This document shows, piece after piece, positions 34,534 to 41,651 of a DNA stretch of 64,000 nt (its first letter is position 1; the number at the start of each line of letters is the position of its first letter). Under the pieces are notes generated by a model. It saw nothing but the letters and a program-made list of their open reading frames with translations. It ran no database searches and was not told the origin of the DNA. The position numbers and the translations under genes were made by a program. Source of the stretch: Shinella lacus. GTDB taxonomy: Bacteria > Pseudomonadota > Alphaproteobacteria > Rhizobiales > Rhizobiaceae. The DNA is taken from NCBI RefSeq assembly GCF_010994755.1, contig NZ_WHSB02000003.1, positions 434,001 through 498,000 of the forward strand, in the 5' to 3' direction.

Positions 34534-35307
34534 ATGTATCTTCAGAAATTCGATCTGTCCGGCCGCGTGGCGGTGGTCACCGGTGCCGGGCAGGGGATCG
34601 GGCTTGCCTGCGCCGAGGCGCTCTGCGAGGCGGGCGCGCATGTCGTGCTCACCGATATCAGCACTGAACGCAGCGAAGCCGGCCGCGCGGCGCTGGCCGC
34701 CAAGGGCTATTCCGCCGAGGCTGACGTGATTGATATCGGCGACAGCGCGTCGGTCAATGCGGTGGCGGACCGGCTGGCAAGTGCCGGCCGGGCGGCGGAT
34801 ATCCTCGTCGCCAATGCCGGCATCGCCCAGGCGGGCGTGCCTGGGGAGGACCTGTCAGATGCCGATTGGGAGCGGATGATCAACATCAACCTCAACGGTG
34901 CCTTCCGCTCGTGCCGCGCCTTCGGGAAACACATGCTGGCGAAGGGCAAGGGATCGATCGTCACCATCGGTTCCATGTCTGGCACCATCGTCAATAGGCC
35001 GCAGCAGCAGGTCCACTACAATGCGGCAAAGGCCGGCGTGCACCACATGACCCGCTCGTTTGCCGCCGAATGGGCGACGCGCGGCGTGCGGGTCAATTCC
35101 GTGGCGCCGACCTATATCGACACGCCGCTGCTGACCTTCGCCAAGGAGGACAAGCCGATGTACGAGCAATGGCTGGACATGACGCCGATGCACCGGCTCG
35201 GCCATCCGGACGAGATTGCCGCAATCGTGCTGTTCCTCGCCTCCGACGCCTCCAGCCTGATGACGGGTTCGATCGTCACTGCGGATGCCGGTTACACCTG
35301 CTGGTAA
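34534..35307 (+). CDS. SDR, galactitol/polyol dehydrogenase-like
   Basis: Short-chain dehydrogenase of 257 aa. Start at 34534 is supported by GGAAAGG and by the shared opening MYLQKFDLSGRVAVVTG. Motifs TGAGQGIG, NAGIAQ, GSMSGTIVNRPQ, YNAAK and the ending LDMTPMHRLG..ADAGYTCW. It closely follows the polyol (galactitol) dehydrogenase pattern and is the closest sibling of the SDR at 2591. Last gene of block 3. Confidence 0.82.
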   Translation: MYLQKFDLSGRVAVVTGAGQGIGLACAEALCEAGAHVVLTDISTERSEAGRAALAAKGYSAEADVIDIGDSASVNAVADRLASAGRAADILVANAGIAQAGVPGEDLSDADWERMININLNGAFRSCRAFGKHMLAKGKGSIVTIGSMSGTIVNRPQQQVHYNAAKAGVHHMTRSFAAEWATRGVRVNSVAPTYIDTPLLTFAKEDKPMYEQWLDMTPMHRLGHPDEIAAIVLFLASDASSLMTGSIVTADAGYTCW

Positions 35308-35332
35308 GGCCGCAGGTGGCATTTATCTCGCT

Positions 35333-35384
35333 GCCCGCGCTGCAATTTCACGGCGCGGGCGCAAGACTTGCCGAAGCTTTCGGC
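35333..35384 (+). terminator. Weak tandem hairpins at the end of block 3
   Basis: GCCCGCGC / GCGCGGGC with a 12-nt loop (35333-35360) is followed by GCCGAA-GCT-TTCGGC (35370-35384). Neither has a clean T-run, so termination here is only probable. They are the only stem-loops after the last gene of the operon. Confidence 0.4.
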
Positions 35385-35403
35385 CTTGAATCATTATCCT
35401 GAC

Positions 35404-35421
35404 ATGCTATACGTACAACAT
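35404..35421. promoter_or_regulatory. 18-bp near-palindrome ATGCTATACGTACAACAT
   Basis: ATGCTATACGTACAACAT matches its reverse complement at 14 of 18 positions, with all four differences being purine/purine or pyrimidine/pyrimidine, centred on TACGTA. The core TTGTACGTA (minus strand) is reminiscent of GntR/FCD operators. It lies in the 433-bp gap between blocks 3 and 4, upstream of the GTAG boxes. Confidence 0.35.
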
Positions 35422-35510
35422 GACAAATTGAGCTTTTAGCCGGTGCCGTCCGTAGCTGGACAGAGCCCGCGCGCAAAAATTTGGTGCGCCTCGCGCCCGA
35501 AAAGAATTAA

Positions 35511-35523
35511 GTAGCTTAACTAC
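35511..35523. promoter_or_regulatory. Operator-like palindrome, box A (GTAGCTTAACTAC)
   Basis: GTAG-CTTAA-CTAC, followed by ATT. Extended to 15 bp, AGTAGCTTAACTACA fits TGTARTNNNAYTACA with two mismatches. It lies 117 bp upstream of box B, mirroring the C/D pair at the minus-strand operon. Confidence 0.58.
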
Positions 35524-35627
35524 ATTCTGACGTGGTTGATTGGTTGAATTCGATCCGCCACGACGTTGCTTTTGCGCTAAATTCACTGAAATCGACGCAA
35601 GAGATTGTGATTATAATCGCAAAAAAT

Positions 35628-35640
35628 GTAGTTGAATTAC
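35628..35640. promoter_or_regulatory. Operator-like palindrome, box B (GTAGTTGAATTAC)
   Basis: GTAGTTGAATTAC with flanks gives TGTAGTTGAATTACC, a one-mismatch fit to the HexR/RpiR-type pattern and the best match in the window. It overlaps the predicted -35 element of the block-4 promoter. Confidence 0.6.
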
Positions 35641-35660
35641 CTTATCGCTTTGTCTAGCAT
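35632..35660 (+). promoter_or_regulatory. Predicted promoter of block 4
   Basis: TTGAAT (35632-35637) and TAGCAT (35655-35660) are separated by 17 bp, about 80 bp before the binding-protein start. Each hexamer matches consensus at four positions or better. Box B overlaps the -35, so bound regulator would block polymerase. Confidence 0.4.
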
Positions 35661-35740
35661 CCAATTAACGTGAGGGGTGGGAGCGCCGATCGGCGCCCAT
35701 TGCGCGCGTTGGAGGAGATTTTTTCGACAGGGAGGGAGCT

Positions 35741-36928
35741 ATGTTCAAGACGCTCGCAAAAGCATCATTGTTTGCTGCAGCCGCGACTGTTGCACTCTGG
35801 CCGGCACTGGGTGCCGCGCCGGCCGTGGCACAGGAAGGTGACAATATCGACATCACGATCGGCTGGGTGCCGCCGGACATTACCGGCGTCTTCAAGACCG
35901 CGACGAACTTCTTCGAACTGGCCGCCGCGGACGCCAACAAGAATGGCTTCAACGTCACGGTCCTGACCAAGTCGCCGACCAGCCCGACGGCCTTTGCCGA
36001 GCAGGTCAGCATCATCGAGGACATGATCCAGCGGAAGGTCGACCTGATCGCCGTGTCGCCGGCTGAAGTCGCGACCGTCAAGCCGGCGCTCGTGCGCGCC
36101 ACCGAAGCCGGCATTCCGGTCATCATCGTCAACCTGCTCGAGCCGATCGACGGCGTGAACGTCTCGTCCTATATCGGCTTCGACAACACGCAGGGTGCCG
36201 AAGTCAGCGCCTATTCGGTCGTCGATTATTTCGGCGGTCCGGGCGTGCTGGGCACGGGTGACAAGGTCACCGTCGAGCCCGGCGCCTATCTCGACCTGAA
36301 GTTCTGGCAGGATCTTGCCGCAAAACTTTCGGATGAGGACAAGGCGAAGATCAAGGCGCGCGGCGCCATCATCGAGGGCGTTGCCGGCGGCTTTTTCTCG
36401 ACGGCTCGCCTCAACGGTTTCCGTAAGGTGCTCGAACAGTTCCCGGGCATCGAGATCGTTGGCGGCACCTGCGCCGGCGACTGGAACCGCGAAAAGGGCA
36501 CGCGTTGCGCCGAGGATATCCTTCAGGCCAACCCGGAGAACCTCGACTTCATCTGGGCGGCATCGAACGAAATGGGCCTCGGCGCCATGCTCGTCGCCGG
36601 TTCCAGCGGTCGTCTCGAAACCGTGCAGGACGGCGCGAACATCGGCGACAAGAAGGTGGCGGTCTTCACCAATGACGTGACGCCGGAATCGGTCGATCGC
36701 ATTGCCGAAGGCAAGATGATTGCCGAAACGACCCACGGCTTTGCCGATTGGGGCTGGTTCGGCACCAAGTTCGCCGTCGAGCTCGCCTGCGGCCTCGAGG
36801 TGCCGAAGACCTTCGATATCCGCCCACGCACCGTCTACGAGGCGAATGCGCGCAACTTCTATCCGGAGCCGAAGCTCGAAGCGATCGACTGGAAGACCAT
36901 CCGGACGAATTGCAAGAAAGCCAACTAA
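35741..36928 (+). CDS. Sugar ABC transporter, periplasmic substrate-binding protein (CUT2, long form)
   Basis: Periplasmic binding protein of 395 aa, longer than RbsB (about 300). Signal peptide of about 30 residues ending APAVAQ; GGGAGGGAG precedes the ATG. The mature opening DITIGWVPPDITGVFKT and VSIIEDMIQRKVDLIAVSP are Peripla_BP_4-like. Two cysteines (GGTCAGDW.., GTRCAED) may form a disulfide. It is the first gene of block 4, just behind the operator pair. Ligand unknown; the epimerase at the end of the operon suggests a rare ketose or related sugar. Confidence 0.85.
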   Translation: MFKTLAKASLFAAAATVALWPALGAAPAVAQEGDNIDITIGWVPPDITGVFKTATNFFELAAADANKNGFNVTVLTKSPTSPTAFAEQVSIIEDMIQRKVDLIAVSPAEVATVKPALVRATEAGIPVIIVNLLEPIDGVNVSSYIGFDNTQGAEVSAYSVVDYFGGPGVLGTGDKVTVEPGAYLDLKFWQDLAAKLSDEDKAKIKARGAIIEGVAGGFFSTARLNGFRKVLEQFPGIEIVGGTCAGDWNREKGTRCAEDILQANPENLDFIWAASNEMGLGAMLVAGSSGRLETVQDGANIGDKKVAVFTNDVTPESVDRIAEGKMIAETTHGFADWGWFGTKFAVELACGLEVPKTFDIRPRTVYEANARNFYPEPKLEAIDWKTIRTNCKKAN

Positions 36929-36942
36929 GGTTTCTCCCAGGA

Positions 36943-36978
36943 CGCGGGGCGCATCTTCTCGTGGAGAGGTGCCCCGCG
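36943..36978 (+). other. Strong hairpin after the block-4 binding-protein gene
   Basis: CGCGGGGC / GCCCCGCG forms 8 perfect pairs, extended by G-T and C-G pairs and by an inner CTC/GAG stem. It stands in the 128-bp gap before the ATPase gene, as in the other two importers here. Likely stabilises the binding-protein mRNA or limits readthrough. Confidence 0.6.
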
Positions 36979-37056
36979 CCGCCGTTCGCCTGCAAGGCGG
37001 GCGCGTTAGGAGATGAAGCGGCACGCTCGGTGCCGGTTGAATGGTAGTCGAGGCGC

Positions 37057-38541
37057 ATGGACCAGCACGAAATCCTTCTGAAACTCCAAAATATCGAGAA
37101 GCGTTTTCCCGGCGTCGTGGCCTTGAAGTCGATCTCGCTCGACGTGCGTGCGGGCGAGGTGCAGGTGCTTCTCGGCGAGAATGGTGCCGGCAAGTCGACG
37201 CTGATGAAGATCCTCGCCGGCGAGCACGCGCCGACCGCCGGAGACATCGAGATCGGCGGCAAACGGGTTTCGGCGCTCACGCCGACGCTCGCCACGGACC
37301 TCGGCATCGGCCTTGTGCATCAGGAGCTGAGCCTCATTCCGGCGCTGAGTGTCACGGAAAACATCTTTCTCGGCCGCTTGCCGCGCAATGCCTTTGGCAA
37401 GATCAACTGGGCCAAGGCCCATGAGGCCGCGCGGCACGCGCTGGAGGCGCTCGGCGTCGCGATCGATCCGACGGCCGAGGTGCGCACGCTCGAAGTGGCC
37501 GAGCAGCAACTGATCGAGATCACCCGCGTGCTGGCGCGCGGCCCGCGCATCCTGCTGCTTGACGAGCCTACCTCGGCACTGTCGGACAGCGAGCGCAGCC
37601 GGCTTTTCGATGTCATCCGCCGCCTCAAGCAGCGCGGCCACGGCATCATCTATATTTCGCACCACCTGTCGGAAATCCCGATGATCGCCGATCGCGTGAC
37701 GATCCTGCGCGACGGCATCGTCGTCAATACGCTGCCCGCTGAACAGGCGGACGAGGAGACGGTGATCGGCCTGATGGTCGGCCGCAGGCTGGAAGAACAG
37801 TTTCCCAAGGAGACGGTGACCCTCGGCGCGCCGGTGCTGGCCGTTGAAAACCTTGCCTCCGGCGGCACGCTGAAGGACCTGTCCTTCTCGCTTCGCCGCG
37901 GCGAGATCCTCGGCATCTATGGCCTGATGGGGGCCGGGCAGGCGGAGATTGCCGGCGCGCTGTTCGGCTTGCAGACGGTCAAAGCCGGGTCGATCGAGGT
38001 CGAGAGCAAACGCGCCGATTTCCGGCATTCGTCGGATGCGATTGCGGCGGGCCTCGGCCTGATCTCGCGCGACCGCCGCCAAAGCCTCGTGCCCATGCAG
38101 CCGGTCGGCCCCAATCTCAGCCTGTCCTGGTTGGCCGGCAAGTCGCTGCTGTCGCGGCTCGATCTGGGGCGCGAGCGCGAGGAGGGCAAGCGCTACATTT
38201 CGGACCTGCGCATCCGGCCGGCCTCCACCACGCACAAGCTCTTCTTCTTCAGCGGCGGCAACCAGCAGAAGGTCATCCTGGCGCGCTGGATGTCGAGCGG
38301 CGCGCGGATCCTGATTTTCGACGAGCCGACGCGCGGCATCGATGTCGGCGCCAAGGCGGAAGTCTTTGCGGTGATGAGCCGACTGGTATCGGAAGGCGCA
38401 TCGATCCTGATGATCTCCTCGGAACTCAACGAGCTGATCGGCATGGCGGATCGCGTGCTGGTTATGCGGGGCGGACGGCTCTCGGCGGAGTTGCCGCGGG
38501 ACGAGATTACGCAGCAGAACATGCTGCGCTATGCGAGCTAG
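37057..38541 (+). CDS. Sugar ABC transporter ATP-binding protein (CUT2, two ABC domains)
   Basis: RbsA-like double ATPase of 494 aa. Domain 1: Walker A GENGAGKST near 43, HQELSLIPALSVTENIFLG, LEVAEQQLIEITRVLA and Walker B ILLLDEPTSAL. Domain 2: degenerate Walker A GLMGAGQAE, signature FSGGNQQKVILARW and Walker B ILIFDEPTRGIDVG. GAGG precedes the ATG. Serves the permease that starts 15 bp downstream. Confidence 0.89.
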   Translation: MDQHEILLKLQNIEKRFPGVVALKSISLDVRAGEVQVLLGENGAGKSTLMKILAGEHAPTAGDIEIGGKRVSALTPTLATDLGIGLVHQELSLIPALSVTENIFLGRLPRNAFGKINWAKAHEAARHALEALGVAIDPTAEVRTLEVAEQQLIEITRVLARGPRILLLDEPTSALSDSERSRLFDVIRRLKQRGHGIIYISHHLSEIPMIADRVTILRDGIVVNTLPAEQADEETVIGLMVGRRLEEQFPKETVTLGAPVLAVENLASGGTLKDLSFSLRRGEILGIYGLMGAGQAEIAGALFGLQTVKAGSIEVESKRADFRHSSDAIAAGLGLISRDRRQSLVPMQPVGPNLSLSWLAGKSLLSRLDLGREREEGKRYISDLRIRPASTTHKLFFFSGGNQQKVILARWMSSGARILIFDEPTRGIDVGAKAEVFAVMSRLVSEGASILMISSELNELIGMADRVLVMRGGRLSAELPRDEITQQNMLRYAS

Positions 38542-38556
38542 GAAGTGGGAGACAGC

Positions 38557-39600
38557 ATGAGTGCGGAAAAGAATTCGGACACGCCGGCAGCGGCCGTGGG
38601 TGGCCGCGGGGCGAAGATCAAAGGGATCGTCTTCCAGGCCGGTCCGCTGATCGCGCTTGTCTTGCTGATGGCCTATCTCGCCTTCGCCACGTCCAACTTC
38701 CTGACCTTCGACAACCTCTCCAACGTGGCGCGCCAGTCCGCCTTCGTCGCCATCCTGGCAGTGGGGCAGACCTTCGTCATCCTGACCGGCGGCATCGATT
38801 TGTCCGTCGCGGCCATCGCCGCACTGGCGGGGTCGATCACGGCCGTCCTGCTCACCCAGTCGCTCGTGCTGTTCGGCGTCGATCTCGGCTTCGTGCCGCC
38901 GCCGGTGGCGATCCTGATCGGGCTTGCCGTCGGCGTCGTTGCCGGCGCGCTCAATGGCTGGCTGATTTCCACGTTCAAGATTCCGGATTTCATCGCGACG
39001 CTCGGCACGATGACCGCGTTCCGCGGCGCGGCGCTGCTGGTGACCGATGGCATGCCGGTTCCCTCGTTCAATGCGACCCGGCAACTGCCCGAAACGCTGA
39101 CCTGGGTCGGCGGCGGCCAGCTCTTCGGCGTGCCGGTGAGCGCGCTCATTGCGCTGCTCTGTGCAGTCGCCGGCTGGTACGTGCTGCGCTACACGGCGCT
39201 CGGCCGCGCCATCTATGCCGTTGGCGGCAATCGTGCCGCTGCCCATTCCTCAGGCATCAGCATCACCCGCACCAAGATCATGACCTATGCCATCTCCGGC
39301 CTCCTGGCCGCGATTGCCGGCATCATCCTGGTCGGGCGGCTCAATTCCGGCAATGCGCTGATGGCGGAAGGCGAGGAGCTGCGCTCCATCGCCTCCGTTG
39401 TCATCGGCGGCACCAATCTCTTCGGCGGCGAGGGCGGCGTTTGGGGATCGATCATCGGCGCGACCATCATCGGCGTGCTCGGCAACGGCCTCAACCTGCT
39501 CGATGTCAGCCCGTTCTGGCAGCGCATCGCACAAGGGGTGGTCATCGTGGTCGTCGTCATCTTCGACCAATGGCGCCGCCGCAGCATGACACGCGTCTGA
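38557..39600 (+). CDS. Sugar ABC transporter permease (CUT2, RbsC-like)
   Basis: Permease of 347 aa with about nine or ten hydrophobic segments. Family markers LTGGIDLSVAAIAALAGS near 85 and VVIGGTNLFGGEGGVWGS near 295. ATG at 38557 follows GTGGGAG; an in-frame GTG 12 bp earlier is less likely. A cytoplasmic lead of about 25 residues precedes the first helix. Confidence 0.88.
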   Translation: MSAEKNSDTPAAAVGGRGAKIKGIVFQAGPLIALVLLMAYLAFATSNFLTFDNLSNVARQSAFVAILAVGQTFVILTGGIDLSVAAIAALAGSITAVLLTQSLVLFGVDLGFVPPPVAILIGLAVGVVAGALNGWLISTFKIPDFIATLGTMTAFRGAALLVTDGMPVPSFNATRQLPETLTWVGGGQLFGVPVSALIALLCAVAGWYVLRYTALGRAIYAVGGNRAAAHSSGISITRTKIMTYAISGLLAAIAGIILVGRLNSGNALMAEGEELRSIASVVIGGTNLFGGEGGVWGSIIGATIIGVLGNGLNLLDVSPFWQRIAQGVVIVVVVIFDQWRRRSMTRV

Positions 39601-39614
39601 CGAGGGAGGACAGC

Positions 39615-40508
39615 ATGAACAAGCTTGGGCTGCACGCCAATGTCTGGGTGCGCGACTGGAGCCGCGAGGAGTGTATCCTGGCGGTGAACAAAACCGCCGA
39701 ACTCGGCTTCGACATCATCGAAATCTCCGCGCCCGACCCGAAGGCCATGGACATCGCCTTCACCGCAAAGGAGTTGCAGAAGGCGGGCATTAAGGCCAAC
39801 CTGTCGCTCGGACTCGATGCCGCAAGCGACATATCGAGCGGTGATCCGGACCGAGTGAAAGCCGGCGAGACACGGCTGCGCGAGGTCATCGCCGCTGCCG
39901 CCGAACTCGGCTCGTCGCATGTCTGCGGCATCCTCTATTCCGCCTTCCAGAAATACAGCGAACCACCGACCGCCGCCGGCATTGCCGGGGCCGTCGAGGT
40001 GCTCACACGCATTGGCGAGGAGGCCGCCCGGCACGGCATCACGCTCGGCCTCGAAGTGGTCAACCGCTATGAAACCAACGTGCTCAACACCGCCGGCCAA
40101 GGCGTCGAACTGTGCAAGCGGGTCGGCCTGCCCAACGTCAAGGTCCATCTCGATTCCTACCACATGAACATCGAGGAAGCCGATGTGGAGATGGCGATCG
40201 TCGATGCCGGCGAGCATCTCGGCTATTTCCACATCGGCGAATCGAACCGCGGCTATCTCGGCGCCGGCTCCGTCGATTTCATGGCGATCTTCAACGGGCT
40301 CGCCCGGATAAACTATGCCGGCCCCATCGTCTTCGAATCCTTCTCCTCCACCGTCGTCGGCCAGCCCCTCTGCGGCATCCTCGGCATCTGGCGCAACCTG
40401 TGGACCGACGGCGAAGACCTGGCCCGCCACGCGAAGGCGTTCATTACGGCGCACCAGCAGTCAGCCAGGGAAGTCGGCAGAGAGGCGCCGCGATCGGCGC
40501 TTCCGTGA
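39615..40508 (+). CDS. Sugar phosphate isomerase/epimerase, D-tagatose/D-psicose 3-epimerase family
   Basis: TIM-barrel enzyme of 297 aa, normal length for ketose 3-epimerases. Metal and catalytic residues follow that family: E in LEVVNRYETNVLNT (about 150), D and H in VHLDSYHMNIEEADVE (about 183), H in YFHIGESNRG (about 209) and E in FESFSSTVVG (about 243). Start at 39615 has GGGAGG upstream. It would interconvert ketoses at C3, fitting an importer for a rare sugar and polyol dehydrogenases that make unusual ketoses. The exact sugar is not predictable. Confidence 0.83.
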   Translation: MNKLGLHANVWVRDWSREECILAVNKTAELGFDIIEISAPDPKAMDIAFTAKELQKAGIKANLSLGLDAASDISSGDPDRVKAGETRLREVIAAAAELGSSHVCGILYSAFQKYSEPPTAAGIAGAVEVLTRIGEEAARHGITLGLEVVNRYETNVLNTAGQGVELCKRVGLPNVKVHLDSYHMNIEEADVEMAIVDAGEHLGYFHIGESNRGYLGAGSVDFMAIFNGLARINYAGPIVFESFSSTVVGQPLCGILGIWRNLWTDGEDLARHAKAFITAHQQSAREVGREAPRSALP

Positions 40509-40591
40509 GGATTGCGCGCCGTCGCCTCCTATATGTCGAGCGGCTGTCTCCTTAGGCAAACTTCGAAGTTCTGCATCCTTGCTTTCTTGAT

Positions 40592-40620
40592 CAATATAGT
40601 TGTATTATGCAACCATATTG
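40592..40620. promoter_or_regulatory. Operator-like inverted repeat upstream of the MarR gene
   Basis: CAATATAGTTG-N7-CAACCATATTG, 11-bp arms with a single mismatch, ending 14 bp before the ATG. The spacing and AT-rich arms fit a dimeric winged-helix regulator of the MarR type, so autoregulation is likely. Nothing else is seen in 40509-40634 except a 12-bp palindrome AACTTCGAAGTT at 40559-40570. Confidence 0.6.
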
Positions 40621-40634
40621 ACCGAGAGTCCTAA

Positions 40635-41576
40635 ATGAGCACCTCCCCACGATTGGTTGAAGAGATCCGTGCCGCCTCCCGTTCGATGGTGCGCGAATGG
40701 GGCTTTATGGGCGGCGATTTTGCTGGGACGGATCTGTCCCCTTCGGCCGTCCATGCGTTGATCGAGATCGAGCAGGGCGGCATGACTGCGCGTGAGCTTG
40801 GGGTTCGCCTCCGTCTCGAAAAGTCGAGCGTCAGCCGGATGTTGCGCAAACTGGTGGAGGCTGGCGATGTCAGCGAGGATACGAGGGAAGAGGACGGCCG
40901 TGTCAAGAGGCTGTCGCTGACACCCGCCGGCAAGCAGCGCGTGCAGGCGATCCATGCCTATGCGGGTGCGCAGGTTGCCAATGCCCTCGGCCACTTGGAG
41001 AGGGGACAGGAGCGCACGGTGCTGGATGGTTTGCGGCTATACACGGCGGCCCTTGGTGCCGCGGCTGGCGAAGGCATTGCGGCTCCTGCCATCGAGATCG
41101 TCAGGGGATACCAGATCGGGCTCATCGCCCGCATCACGCAAATGCATGCGCTCTATTATGCAAGGACATCCGACTTCGGACAAAAGTTCGAGAGCGTCGT
41201 TGCCGGCGGCCTCGCCGAATTCTGCAACCGTTTGGAAAACCCATGCAACGGGATTTGGACCGCAATGCGTGGTGGCGAGATCATCGGCTCGGTTGCGATC
41301 GACGGTGAGGACCTTGGCGACGACAAGGCGCACCTGCGCTGGTTTATCGTCGATGAGGGTGTGCGTGGCGGTGGGGTGGGCCGCAAGCTACTTTCCGCCG
41401 CACTCGGCTTCGTGGACGCGCAGGGTTTCGCGGAAACGCATCTCTGGACGTTCAGCGGTCTTCTGGCGGCCCGCCACCTGTACGAGGATTTCGGCTTCAC
41501 ATGCAGGCAGGAGCAATCTGGCGCTCAGTGGGGCAGACAGGTCATGGAACAACGCTTCGTCCGGTTGCGCCCTTGA
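40635..41576 (+). CDS. MarR regulator fused to a GNAT acetyltransferase
   Basis: Fusion of 313 aa. N-terminal MarR winged helix (about 1-145): MTARELGVRLRLEKSSVSRMLRKLVEAG is the recognition helix region and DTREEDGRVKRLSLTPAGK the wing. C-terminal GNAT domain (about 155-313) with RWFIVDEGVRGGGVGRKLLSAA, the acetyl-CoA binding RGGGVG loop. This two-domain architecture is known in bacteria, but its targets are mostly unknown. It may regulate itself through the inverted repeat in front of it and acetylate a small molecule that also acts as ligand; the latter is inference. Confidence 0.85.
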   Translation: MSTSPRLVEEIRAASRSMVREWGFMGGDFAGTDLSPSAVHALIEIEQGGMTARELGVRLRLEKSSVSRMLRKLVEAGDVSEDTREEDGRVKRLSLTPAGKQRVQAIHAYAGAQVANALGHLERGQERTVLDGLRLYTAALGAAAGEGIAAPAIEIVRGYQIGLIARITQMHALYYARTSDFGQKFESVVAGGLAEFCNRLENPCNGIWTAMRGGEIIGSVAIDGEDLGDDKAHLRWFIVDEGVRGGGVGRKLLSAALGFVDAQGFAETHLWTFSGLLAARHLYEDFGFTCRQEQSGAQWGRQVMEQRFVRLRP

Positions 41577-41651
41577 CGACAAGCCCTGCTTGCGGCCTCG
41601 ATCACCCCACCGTCTTCTTCTCCGGCAGGCTGGGCGAGGTCATCGAAACGT

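Noticed and set aside
37006-39246. Very long minus-strand open frame (about 746 codons) opposite the block-4 transporter genes
   Set aside because: It is rich in arginine, histidine and acidic residues with no domain motif, and lies exactly antisense to clear ATPase and permease genes. Such frames arise from GC-rich codon usage. Similar long shadows occur opposite 23323-24678, 55079-58144 and 45899-48535.
1-40508. Assignment of the island to a named pathway (inositol, erythritol, sulfoquinovose, L-ascorbate or glycerol)
   Set aside because: Signature enzymes are missing: no iolB/C/D/E/G set, no eryABCD set, no sulfoquinovosidase, no ascorbate phosphotransferase, and no dihydroxyacetone or glycerol kinase clearly of that type. 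Only the general polyol/sugar character is supported.
40559-40570. Perfect 12-bp palindrome AACTTCGAAGTT
   Set aside because: Too short and single; a restriction-site-like chance palindrome is as likely as an operator. The MarR inverted repeat next to it is the better candidate.
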